Positions 19,501-27,897 of a DNA stretch of 64,000 nt are shown piece after piece. The DNA is from CAYYMH01 sp964472785 (GTDB lineage Bacteria > Zhuqueibacterota > Zhuqueibacteria > Thermofontimicrobiales > Thermofontimicrobiaceae), in contig CAYYMH010000004.1 of the NCBI GenBank assembly GCA_964472785.1, positions 1 to 64,000 on the forward strand. Reading direction: 5' to 3'. The notes under the pieces are model-generated. The model worked only from the letters and a program-made list of their open reading frames with translations. It was not told where the DNA came from and did no database searches. The position numbers and the translations under genes are program-made. Position 1 is the stretch's first letter; every line of letters begins with the position of its first letter.

Positions 19501-20705
19501 CCCTCTAACTCTCCATTCTGATAGTACGGCACAATTAACACCGATTCCAAATCATATTTCTTAATAAAACTTTTAATAATTGGCTTGGCCAAGGGGTACA
19601 ATGCTTTAGGTATATAATCTAAAACAGTCTCTTCTGTGAGTAATGTCATGTCTCTGTCAAGCAGAAAATTCACCATTTTCGCTGGCAGTGTGTCATTCAG
19701 AGAAGATTTCAGACCAGGTCTGCACCATTCAATAATACATTTGAACTTTCCATCTTCTAAAAAATTACCATACAATCTATTGTAACTCACACGGCCGACA
19801 TCAAGAGCTGGACCGATTTCATCCAACATTTTCTGAATGATCTGATCTTCCTTCAACGATTTATCCGAAGCCAATTTCCATAAATTTGCCCGGAGCACAT
19901 TATGCCGATTTTGTCGAGCAAGGTATTGTTGCGCTTTTCTTCTCTCTGTATTATCCTGGAAAACGAGCACCACTCCGGTAATTTCCTGCTTGTCATTCAT
20001 AATTGGTGATGCATTCTGAAGTATCGGGCGTTTGGTTCCATCTTTTGAAACCAACAAAGTCTCATTCGCCAGATCGCCTGTGGTTTTCTGATTGATCAAA
20101 CTTTTTACAGGATCGTCAAGGATTGCACCGGTTTTCTCATGAATAATTTTAAAAACATCACTCAGATCATTATCCAACGCGTCAATCTGCTTCCAGCCGG
20201 TCAATTTCTCTGCAACCGGATTCAAAAATCTGATTTTTCCCTTTTTATCGGTTGCAATAACACCGTCCCCAATACTCTTCAAGGTAATGGATAACCAGCG
20301 CTCATTTTCTTTGAGCTTTTTGTCCATCTTATGTTTATACAGCGCCATTTCAATAGTCGATGCCAGCTCCCGCTCTTCAAACGGCTTAAGTACATACCCG
20401 AATGGTTCGGTAATCTTTGCCCGTTCCAGTGTATCGTCATCGGCAAAAGCAGTCAAGTAAATAACAGGAATATCGTGCTCTTTCCGGATAATATCCGCAG
20501 CTTCAATTCCATCCATTTCTGATCGGAGATGAATATCCATCAAAATCAGGTGGGGCGATAGCTTACCGACCTGTTTTACAGCTTCCTCCCCGGTTGCCAG
20601 CGTTTTAACAACTTCATAACCTAAATTTTCCACCCGGTCCTGAATTTCCAAAGCAGTGATATTCTCATCTTCAACAATCAATATTTTACGTTTCTTCGAC
20701 ATCAT
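16593..20705 (-). CDS. receiver-PAS/GAF hybrid histidine kinase
   Basis: A 1370-residue cytoplasmic hybrid kinase with, in order: receiver (about 6-125, Asp57), PAS (137-260), GAF-like (270-440), PAS (447-565), PAS (570-690), GAF (695-852), PAS (855-975), HisKA with His997 in GGIAHDFNN, HATPase (about 1090-1215) and a terminal receiver with Asp1288. The AHDFNN box is typical of the NtrB-like/hybrid group of PAS kinases. TAGGAG precedes two consecutive ATG codons at 20705 and 20702; the second has the better spacing. It is separated by 6 bp from the upstream kinase and 12 bp from the downstream receiver. The GAF at 695-852 closely resembles the GAF of the 1173-residue kinase (LKxGxxVIGVIALQSY wording), pointing to domain duplication within the block. 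Confidence 0.9.
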   Translation of the reverse strand: MMSKKRKILIVEDENITALEIQDRVENLGYEVVKTLATGEEAVKQVGKLSPHLILMDIHLRSEMDGIEAADIIRKEHDIPVIYLTAFADDDTLERAKITEPFGYVLKPFEERELASTIEMALYKHKMDKKLKENERWLSITLKSIGDGVIATDKKGKIRFLNPVAEKLTGWKQIDALDNDLSDVFKIIHEKTGAILDDPVKSLINQKTTGDLANETLLVSKDGTKRPILQNASPIMNDKQEITGVVLVFQDNTERRKAQQYLARQNRHNVLRANLWKLASDKSLKEDQIIQKMLDEIGPALDVGRVSYNRLYGNFLEDGKFKCIIEWCRPGLKSSLNDTLPAKMVNFLLDRDMTLLTEETVLDYIPKALYPLAKPIIKSFIKKYDLESVLIVPYYQNGELEGILSFDVCRKKDREFEWTDDLKSLIGEAVGIVTNYIAQKRGEEALRESEERFRTLIQTSPDRIFIKDQFRAYTHVNPAMEKRLGKSSSEIRGYTDDELFSAEKAKKIRDADLKVLQGEIISEELTEIVNNQRKTFHIVKAPMRSHAGKIIGLCGISRDITERKKAEEALKENEERFRTLFESSAIGIALIDLINKTTQFNPAFQKMVGYSEDELKKLNMKKISDPDDYKTEEKLFWELIEGKRESYQIIKPFIRKDKKVVWAILTSSLFKDASGTPKFVFGMIQDITEQKRSQEIQEVLYEISEAVNVTGNLQELFKSIQNHLGRVIDTTNFYIALYNQKNKSITLPYHVDEKDKFKEFPIGKTFTSYVIKTKKPLLATHDRMKEMVKEGVVEIVGELSKVWMGVPLKTGRDVIGVIALQSYKDESLYTKEHLKILEFVSDQIALAIERKKAEEERVRLATAINSAAEAIIITDENATIQYVNPAFEKTTGFSYDEAVNKTPNIIKSRKHSNSFYKDLWDTISTGKTWTGRITNKRKCGTLYEEDVAISPIFDDRGKIINYVSVQRDVSEHLEMERKLRQAQKMEAIGTLAGGIAHDFNNIVGAISGYTELALDDVVNEPTKDYLKQVMKASQRAKDLIKQIVAFARQSEKERVPLQISLIVKEALKLLRASLPSTIEIKHNITAKSSLVLADPIQIHQLVFNLCNNAAYAMKEKRGILDVGLKEVEISKEDAKQFQELKPGRFVKLSVRDTGQGIDSQIMDRIFDPYFTTKKSGDGAGMGLALVHGIVKIHNGEITVYSELGIGTTFNIFLPLTEKKGVKESKDIEEGPEDGEGCILFVDDEKSLVESNRIALERHGYKVVSTTSSLQALKIFKRNPDKFDLVITDQTMPKMTGKELASKILNIRPDMPIFLCTGFSDVIDEKRAAKMGIKAFLEKPLFRNELLKNIGDVLNKRNGNSDSASKVMKKK

Positions 20706-20711
20706 AAACTC

Positions 20712-23687
20712 CTATTTTCCAAATTTATCGTTAAATGAAATTTGAAAAACTGTTCCTGGTACATTCACCAATTCAATTTCTCCGTTCAACTGATCAACCA
20801 GGGCATTAATCAATTTTAGACCTAATGTTTGCGCATTTCGCACATCAAAATTCTCCGGTAAACCAACGCCCGTGTCCCCAACCTGAAGCAGATATGTTTG
20901 ACGATTGTTTTTCTTAAATGAAATATTGATCTCTCCCTTACAATTGCCCGGAAAAGCATATTTTAGTGAATTTGAAACCAACTCGTTAATAATTAATCCA
21001 CAGGGGATCGCCATATCAATATTCAAACGAATATTTTGAACATCCAAATTTAATTTTACTTTTTGATAGTTTGTTGAATATGAATTAAAAAGAGACCGCG
21101 TAAGCTCTCTAATATAAGTAAAAAAATTGATTTGAGCAAGGTTTTTTGATTGATATAGTTTTTCATGAATTAAAGACATCGATTGAATTCTATTTTTGCT
21201 TTCCTGAAAAATATTGAGCGCCTGTTCCTCATTGATATTTTTTGATTGAAGGTATAAAAGCGAGGAAATCACCTGCAGGTTGTTTTTAACACGGTGATGT
21301 ATTTCTTTTAACAGCACATCTTTCTCCTTTAATGACGCTTTTAACTGTTGCAGTGTCTGTGTGCATTCGGTGATGTCTAATATTTGTGCGATGGTTTTTA
21401 TTTTATTGTCTGTGCTCTTCACAATCGCTGAACTGATCTCAACCCGCCTTTTTTCTCCTGATTTGTGAATCACATTAAATTCATATCTTGAAGGAACCGC
21501 GATACCACGCTGTCTGTTGATATAATTTCGGATAACAAGATTTTTGCTCTCCTCATCCAAATGATTTCGAAAATCCTCACCCAACAATTCCTGCTGAGTA
21601 TAGCCTAAAATTTTTGTCAATTGTTCATTCATATATTCAAACCGGAAATTATCATCAACAATCAAAATACCGCTATGAGAATTCTCGACAATAGAGCGAT
21701 AGCGTTCTTCCGATATTTTTAAGGCAGCCTGCGCCTCCTTCCATTCAGTAATATCTCTGACAATGGCTAATACTTCATTATGATTTTTACTCACCAATCT
21801 GGCTTCCTGGTGGGTCAATTTATCATCGAGCAAAAGCTGATATTCATATTTCTGCAATTTCCCGGTTTTGAGAGCTTTTTTAATATGATTCATCGTTAGC
21901 CTTGCCAATGTTTTCGGCAAGACATCAGCGATGTTTTTACCAACAAATCGGTCAGGAGGAACGTATAATTTCTCCGGATTTGGCGCCCGATAATCAAGAA
22001 ACACGCCATCGCGATCCAGCCGGAACATTAAATCCGGTATCGCTTCCAATATCGCCTTATTCTGATATTCGCTCTTCAGGAGTGCTTGTTCCGCTTTTTT
22101 ATTTTCGGTTACATCTTTGAGGTAAACCAGATCAGCCTTGCCGGAATTAAACGTTATTAAACTGGAACGAATCTCGACAATTAATTCCTTATTATCCGCT
22201 GTTTTGATCATCGTTTCGAAAACCGGTTCAGTCGATTCAACGTTTATTTTTCTTTTTAAAAATGTTAAAATATGGGGGATTGTGTTTCGATGAATGAACT
22301 TTTTAAATGGTTTATTTAGGATTTGTTCTTTCGGAAGACCTAACATTTCGCATACACGTTCATTGACAAAGCGTATTTTCAAGTTTTGCACTATAGCGAT
22401 GCCGTCATTTGAACGTTCGACAACTGTTCGGTATTTCTCTTCACTTTCTTTTAACGCTTTTTCAGCTAATTTTCGCTGATGAATTTCCAGATGGGTACCG
22501 ACCATTCTCCTTGGTTCGCCGTTATCTTTTCTGGCGACAACTTTTCCCCGGTCCAAAATCCAGATCCAATTTTCGCCCTTTCCCCGCAAACGATATTCGC
22601 ACTCAAAGAATGGTGTCTTTTGTTGTAAATGACGTTCCAGAGCATCACTAAAAAGCTGGCGGTCGTTGGGATGAACTTCATTTTCATAACCTTTGAAACT
22701 GATCACCTTTTTTAAATAAGAATCCATTGTAAATCCAAGCATGGACGCAAACCGCTCGTTGTAAATTAAAACATCCTTTTTAATCTGCCAGTCCCACATT
22801 CCTAATTCCGCACCGCTCAGTGCAAGTTCTAATCTGTCCTGACTAATCAATAAAGCTTTTTCAGCCTTCTTAAGCTCACTGATGTCATGCAAGACTCCTT
22901 GTATCGCAGTCATTTCCTCATCATCTATTTGGCTGTAATCCATTTCCGCATCAAATAGAGAGCCATCTTTTTTTCGAGCCTGAAAAGTAACTTTATCAAA
23001 ATCGTGATCCGAAAAAGATGCAGCGTTTTTAAAATGACTGAGAAATTGGTCCCAATCATCCTGAGCCATTAGTTGTTCAAATTGCATCCCAATGATCAAA
23101 TCCGGATGTGAAAAGCCAAACATCTGTGCAAAACACATATTACAATATTTCAACTCATAATCTTGCATGATAAAAATACCGGCTCTGACCCGCTCAACAA
23201 TAGGTTTGTAAAGCGAAATGGGTAAGTCAATTTTATCCTGTTTTGTTGAATCATCATCTTTGAGATTAGTCTTTGATACTTGATTTACTAACTGACGATA
23301 TTTTCTTTCAATTTCATAATGATTTAGCAACTTATCAAGTAACGGTGTCAAACGAACTCTATTATTTTTAATAACATAGTCATCAACACCATTGTTCATG
23401 TATTTGATTGCTGTTTCTTCATTCGATGCCTCAACAAGCATCAAGCAAGGAATTTCATGTTTTTTCTTATTAAATACTGAAGCGAACTCTGCACAGAACC
23501 CGTTTAATGATTCAGCATCAACAAAAATAATATCGTAAAGATGATTGTTTATTTTCGTTTCAAAATCGTTTAAATTAGCAACCTGAGTAAAGGTTGGTTG
23601 ATAACCATTTTTTCCAATTTCATCATTTAGTACGTTCAGTTCATCTTCAGAAGAACCAACAAACAGTATCCGGATGTCGCGCTCCAT
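20712..23687 (-). CDS. five-PAS HisKA_2 histidine kinase with degenerate receiver
   Basis: A 991-residue soluble kinase. The first 125 residues have receiver length and fold-like pattern, with an Asp at 57 (IIFVDAES), but the acidic pair is replaced by GSSEDE, so metal binding and phosphorylation are doubtful. Five PAS domains follow (about 155-275, 285-410, 415-533, 540-655, 660-785). The kinase core is HisKA_2 with His797 in EIHHRVKNNLQ and a HATPase near 890-985. This core type is seen in kinases that partner ANTAR or single-domain receivers. AGGA lies 5 bp before the ATG. It ends 6 bp before the next gene. No membrane segment and no diagnostic PAS cofactor motif were seen. Confidence 0.88.
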   Translation of the reverse strand: MERDIRILFVGSSEDELNVLNDEIGKNGYQPTFTQVANLNDFETKINNHLYDIIFVDAESLNGFCAEFASVFNKKKHEIPCLMLVEASNEETAIKYMNNGVDDYVIKNNRVRLTPLLDKLLNHYEIERKYRQLVNQVSKTNLKDDDSTKQDKIDLPISLYKPIVERVRAGIFIMQDYELKYCNMCFAQMFGFSHPDLIIGMQFEQLMAQDDWDQFLSHFKNAASFSDHDFDKVTFQARKKDGSLFDAEMDYSQIDDEEMTAIQGVLHDISELKKAEKALLISQDRLELALSGAELGMWDWQIKKDVLIYNERFASMLGFTMDSYLKKVISFKGYENEVHPNDRQLFSDALERHLQQKTPFFECEYRLRGKGENWIWILDRGKVVARKDNGEPRRMVGTHLEIHQRKLAEKALKESEEKYRTVVERSNDGIAIVQNLKIRFVNERVCEMLGLPKEQILNKPFKKFIHRNTIPHILTFLKRKINVESTEPVFETMIKTADNKELIVEIRSSLITFNSGKADLVYLKDVTENKKAEQALLKSEYQNKAILEAIPDLMFRLDRDGVFLDYRAPNPEKLYVPPDRFVGKNIADVLPKTLARLTMNHIKKALKTGKLQKYEYQLLLDDKLTHQEARLVSKNHNEVLAIVRDITEWKEAQAALKISEERYRSIVENSHSGILIVDDNFRFEYMNEQLTKILGYTQQELLGEDFRNHLDEESKNLVIRNYINRQRGIAVPSRYEFNVIHKSGEKRRVEISSAIVKSTDNKIKTIAQILDITECTQTLQQLKASLKEKDVLLKEIHHRVKNNLQVISSLLYLQSKNINEEQALNIFQESKNRIQSMSLIHEKLYQSKNLAQINFFTYIRELTRSLFNSYSTNYQKVKLNLDVQNIRLNIDMAIPCGLIINELVSNSLKYAFPGNCKGEINISFKKNNRQTYLLQVGDTGVGLPENFDVRNAQTLGLKLINALVDQLNGEIELVNVPGTVFQISFNDKFGK

Positions 23688-23745
23688 CTGTTTCCTTTAT
23701 CTTTTCTAAATAATTTGAAAAACTATAATCCGCCTTGATCTGGAT

Positions 23746-26700
23746 TCACGAATGTTGTTTATCTTTTTCAGCATTTTTATCACGAAAACATATTTGAAAT
23801 TCTGTTCCATAGTCAGTATTAATATTGATGGTGCCGCCTAACTGACTCGCCAGGGTTTCGACCAACTGCAGACCAAGTGTTTTTCTTTTATGTCCCAAAA
23901 TTTCTTTTTTTACACCAATTCCGTTGTCGCTGACAATAAGTTTAAATGTATCCGGTTTTCGCTTTTTGAAAATAATTTTTACTTCGCCTTCTTTCGATTC
24001 AGGAAAGGCGTACTTCAGCGCATTAGAAACGAGCTCATTAATAATCAATCCGCAGGGGATGACCGAATCGATGCTCAGATTCATTTTTTTGATTTCCAAT
24101 ACAGCTTTAATTTTTAGCTGATCTACGCTATATGAACGGTACAGGTAACGAACCAGATCTTCGATATATTGTTTAACGTCAATCTTAGCTAAATTATTCG
24201 ACTGGTAAAGTTTCTCATGCACCAGGGACATAGACCGAACCCGGTTTTGGCTCTCTCTGAAAATCGCTAATGTATTTTGCTCATTCACATTTTTTGATTG
24301 GAGATAAAGCAGAGAGGAAATGATCTGTAAATTGTTTTTCACCCGATGATGAATCTCTTTCAATAATACGACTTTCTCTTCAAGAGAGCTTTTCAGCCGT
24401 TCTTCTGCTTGCTTCTTCTCAATTGAAAGTCCGATTTGATCTGAGGTGAATTTCAATATTTCCAGTTCCTCAATTCCAAAAGCGGTTTCATCGTCATAGC
24501 TTTGCACCGCAATAACACCGATAACCTCGTTTTTTGCTTTTAGCGGGACCCCGAGCCAGATTTTTATTTGGCTGGGATTTGTTTTAATTTTACCCTCTTT
24601 TACCATTCGCTGTATTTTTTCTCTGGTTAACAACATGGGTTTTTCATGCTTAATCACATAGCCGGTTAATGTTTTTCCGGCAGGAAACATTTTAAAATCG
24701 TCTTTCTCACTTTTATAAAATTCGAGTGAGATCATGTCCGTACTTCTATCGTACAGCGAGATTGAAAAGTTTTGGGTATCTAATACGTTGCTTAATTCAT
24801 ATTCAATTGCCTTGAACAACTCATTCAGATCCTGAGTCATTAAAACCGCGTTGCTTATGTTATAAACAAGTTCTTGAATTTTTTCGGCACGCTTACGAAA
24901 TGTGATATCTCTGAATACAATTTGAGAGGCTGGTTTTCCATGATAAATAACGCGGGCTCCCGCTACTTCCACATCGATGACTTTGCCATCCCTTCTGATA
25001 AATTTTTCTTCGATCAGGGAAACCGGGGTCTTTTTAACTTCCAGATGTTTGGTTCTTTTTTGAGTGAGCTGGCGAAAATCCGGATGCACAAAAGCTAAAA
25101 ATGGTTTACCCAAACATTCCTCTTCCGATTTAATTTTCAATATTTTCATAGCTTCATGATTCACATAAACCACTCGTCCCTGGCTATGTACCAAAATCGC
25201 ATTTGGAGACTCATGAGCAAGACTTTTGTACCGTTCCTCACTTTCCCGTAATGCCTCTTCTGCTTTTTTTCGTCCTGTAATATCGGATATTTGAACAAGA
25301 AAGTACTGGGGATCGCCATTGTAATTTCGTATGAGTGAGGCTCTTAAAATACCACAAACAACATTCCCGTCTCTTTTGATAAACCTTTTTTCGATTTCAA
25401 ATTCTGAAATCTCCCTTGATAATAATTTCTGTTGCAACTGATTGACGTGATCCCTATCGTAAGGATGCGTATGGTCGGCAATCTTCATTCTTTTCAATTC
25501 AGTCTCATCAAATCCCAGTGTTTTACAATAAACATGATTCGCTTTGGCGATTGTATGATCTAATCCCACCAAAGCAATACCAACAGGCGCCAATTTGAAA
25601 ATTGAACGAAAGTGTTCTTCACTTTCCTGTAATGCGCCTTCCATCTTTTTTCGTTCTGAAATATCCTGAATGACAACATAAACCAGCTTTCTTCCGTAAA
25701 CATCAATCGGACCAGAATAGGTCTCCACATTCCGAATTTCACCGTTGGCAAGGCGATGTTTAAATTCAAAAATATTTTTATTCTCCATTCTCCCTTTTGC
25801 CATTTGCTCGCGAACTTTTTCCGGCGGTAATGTATTTAAATCCATGATGGTCATGTTTAACAGTTGCTCTCTGGAGTAACCATAATATTCGATAGCTGCT
25901 TCATTGGCATCAATGATGGGAAGATTTTTGTCTTTAACATCAATCAATAATATGACACCCTGATTTTTCATAAACAGCGAATGGAAAATCGCTTCCCGTT
26001 CTTTAATTGCATTTTCTATTTGCTTTCGTTTCGTAATTTCTTCAAAAGTACCCATGTACAGAGAAGGTTCTCCCCGATCATCCGTAATAAGTGTTGCGTT
26101 TACCCGAACATCAAAAGGTGATCCGTCTTTTCGAATACCGACAAGTTCACCAACCCATTTGCCATGGCGCAAAATTTCATCAATGACTCTCTTCGCCCTT
26201 TTCTTGCTCTGCCAGTACTTGATACCATAGGTTCCAAGAATTTCATCTTCCCTTGAGTATCCCCACATGTCCAGCATCGCCTGGTTGACATAGGTTAGTT
26301 TTCCGCTTAAATCCTCAATTCCGATCCCATAAAGCGAGGATTGAAATGCGATGTCCTTAATTTTTAATTCATGTTCCGCCTTTTTTTGCTCTGAAATATC
26401 CGTAAGTGATAACAAAGCACGCGAAAAATCTTTCTCGTGTTCCGGTAAAATTGTTAATTTGAGAATGACAATCTTTTCCTCTCCCGATAACGTTCTGATT
26501 CTCAATTCACGTTTGAATTTAAAGTTACCCTCGAAAAGTTGAATAACTAAGTCTTTAAAATGATTAATTGAATTTTTATCAAATATGACAGACGGATGTT
26601 CGATAATTTCTTTTTTGGTCGCTGCGTTAAACAACTCCAATGTGGCGCTGCTCATGTCTAAAATCTTTATCACGGATAAACAGGTTTCCGCAGCATCAGG

Positions 26701-27267
26701 ATTGTTGTCAAAATAGGCTTTAAAATCCTTTACATTGTTATTTTTTAAAAAGCTGATGAAAGCTTGAATGCCAGAAATATCAACTTCTAATAAAGGCACT
26801 GGCGATTCATCAAAAAGCATTTGGTATCGTGATTTATTTGTTAGAATTCGATTTTTAAGACTTTGAGGATTATCTTTCCAATTCTTTTCATTCAATACTT
26901 TTTCCACCGCTGGTTTCAGTTTCATCATTTCATCTTCAAATACATAATCTCTTTCATTGACATTGATGGATGTTACAGTTAATTCTTCATCAAGATTTTT
27001 GGATACAAAAATAAACGGCGCTTTCATTCGATTTTTATCAGTAATTTCCATTGCCCTTATCCGTTCACAATTATAAGAGTTAGAATTCGCGATAACAAGA
27101 TCACAGTTTCTGTGTTTTGAACCGACTGTGATCTCCTCTTCGGAAGCCAGCTTAATATATTCAAACCGAATATCTTCCTGATCCAACTCTTGCATGATAC
27201 GTGATATATCCTGATCCGACTCTTCGATAATTAGAACCTGAAAATCATTGCGCATTAACTTTTTCAT
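23746..27267 (-). CDS. PAS/GAF HisKA_2 histidine kinase with degenerate receiver
   Basis: A 1173-residue soluble kinase. The N-terminal receiver-like domain (about 8-125) has Asn61 where the phospho-acceptor Asp is expected (LVIANSNS). Then five PAS domains (about 145-297, 303-418, 424-540, 545-668, 673-795), a GAF (800-952) and HisKA_2 with His973 in the same EIHHRVKNNLQ box as the 991-residue neighbour. The two kinase cores are close paralogues. The first PAS carries an insertion of about 40 residues before its usual SATLELFN segment. The start is weakly supported; an ATG four codons further in is possible. It is 58 bp upstream of the 991-residue kinase and 112 bp downstream of a receiver gene. 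Confidence 0.87.
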   Translation of the reverse strand: MKKLMRNDFQVLIIEESDQDISRIMQELDQEDIRFEYIKLASEEEITVGSKHRNCDLVIANSNSYNCERIRAMEITDKNRMKAPFIFVSKNLDEELTVTSINVNERDYVFEDEMMKLKPAVEKVLNEKNWKDNPQSLKNRILTNKSRYQMLFDESPVPLLEVDISGIQAFISFLKNNNVKDFKAYFDNNPDAAETCLSVIKILDMSSATLELFNAATKKEIIEHPSVIFDKNSINHFKDLVIQLFEGNFKFKRELRIRTLSGEEKIVILKLTILPEHEKDFSRALLSLTDISEQKKAEHELKIKDIAFQSSLYGIGIEDLSGKLTYVNQAMLDMWGYSREDEILGTYGIKYWQSKKRAKRVIDEILRHGKWVGELVGIRKDGSPFDVRVNATLITDDRGEPSLYMGTFEEITKRKQIENAIKEREAIFHSLFMKNQGVILLIDVKDKNLPIIDANEAAIEYYGYSREQLLNMTIMDLNTLPPEKVREQMAKGRMENKNIFEFKHRLANGEIRNVETYSGPIDVYGRKLVYVVIQDISERKKMEGALQESEEHFRSIFKLAPVGIALVGLDHTIAKANHVYCKTLGFDETELKRMKIADHTHPYDRDHVNQLQQKLLSREISEFEIEKRFIKRDGNVVCGILRASLIRNYNGDPQYFLVQISDITGRKKAEEALRESEERYKSLAHESPNAILVHSQGRVVYVNHEAMKILKIKSEEECLGKPFLAFVHPDFRQLTQKRTKHLEVKKTPVSLIEEKFIRRDGKVIDVEVAGARVIYHGKPASQIVFRDITFRKRAEKIQELVYNISNAVLMTQDLNELFKAIEYELSNVLDTQNFSISLYDRSTDMISLEFYKSEKDDFKMFPAGKTLTGYVIKHEKPMLLTREKIQRMVKEGKIKTNPSQIKIWLGVPLKAKNEVIGVIAVQSYDDETAFGIEELEILKFTSDQIGLSIEKKQAEERLKSSLEEKVVLLKEIHHRVKNNLQIISSLLYLQSKNVNEQNTLAIFRESQNRVRSMSLVHEKLYQSNNLAKIDVKQYIEDLVRYLYRSYSVDQLKIKAVLEIKKMNLSIDSVIPCGLIINELVSNALKYAFPESKEGEVKIIFKKRKPDTFKLIVSDNGIGVKKEILGHKRKTLGLQLVETLASQLGGTININTDYGTEFQICFRDKNAEKDKQHS

Positions 27268-27379
27268 TGAATGAGACTCTCTCTAAAAATTTTCTGAAAT
27301 ATTTTATCCCCCATTTTCTTTATTTTGAATTAACATCCAAAAATATCAATTTCGAAAAACGACCTTGTTGCTTTTTATA

Positions 27380-27787
27380 TCAAGATTTATCAGACAAAAC
27401 ACTCACTTTATCAGCTGCATTTGATAACGCTTTTTGAATCATGGTTTTGAGTTCATCTTCTTCAAAAGGTTTTATGAGATATAATACCGGGTCAGAATTC
27501 AATCTCGCCCGATCCAGCGTTTCCTGATCTGTATAAGCAGTGAGATAGATAATCGGAATTCGCCTTCTTTCCCAGATTCTTCTGGCAGCCTCCACACCGT
27601 CAATTTCGCCTTTTAAGCTAATATCCATCAAAATAATGTCCGGCCTGAGTTGATCTACCATCTCTATTGCATTTTCACCTGAAACAGTCATTCCGGGTAC
27701 ATCATATCCTAAACCTTCTAATCTATCCTTAATCTCCATACCAATGATATTTTCATCTTCAACAATCAAAACTTTTTTGGGTGCCAT
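27380..27787 (-). CDS. single-domain response regulator (PdtaR-like receiver)
   Basis: A 135-residue receiver with VEDEN near residue 9, phospho-acceptor Asp55 in ILMDISLKG, and Lys in IKPFEE. The ILMDIxLxGxxDGxEAA wording is the one seen in receivers served by HisKA_2 kinases. That fits the two HisKA_2 kinases immediately downstream. An ANTAR output is absent, so it is not a full PdtaR. The ATG at 27787 is chosen over one at 27802 because GAGGAG lies 7-8 bp before it, inside the longer frame. It also resembles the receiver at the N-terminus of the 1370-residue hybrid, another sign of local duplication. Confidence 0.87.
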   Translation of the reverse strand: MAPKKVLIVEDENIIGMEIKDRLEGLGYDVPGMTVSGENAIEMVDQLRPDIILMDISLKGEIDGVEAARRIWERRRIPIIYLTAYTDQETLDRARLNSDPVLYLIKPFEEDELKTMIQKALSNAADKVSVLSDKS

Positions 27788-27897
27788 TGGTAATCTCCTC
27801 ATGCGTTAACGTAAATAAGCATAAATGTTAACAAAAAATTAAGTCACTGTGTTCCATTATTATTATTTTTAAACATACTTTATTTTCCACGATATTA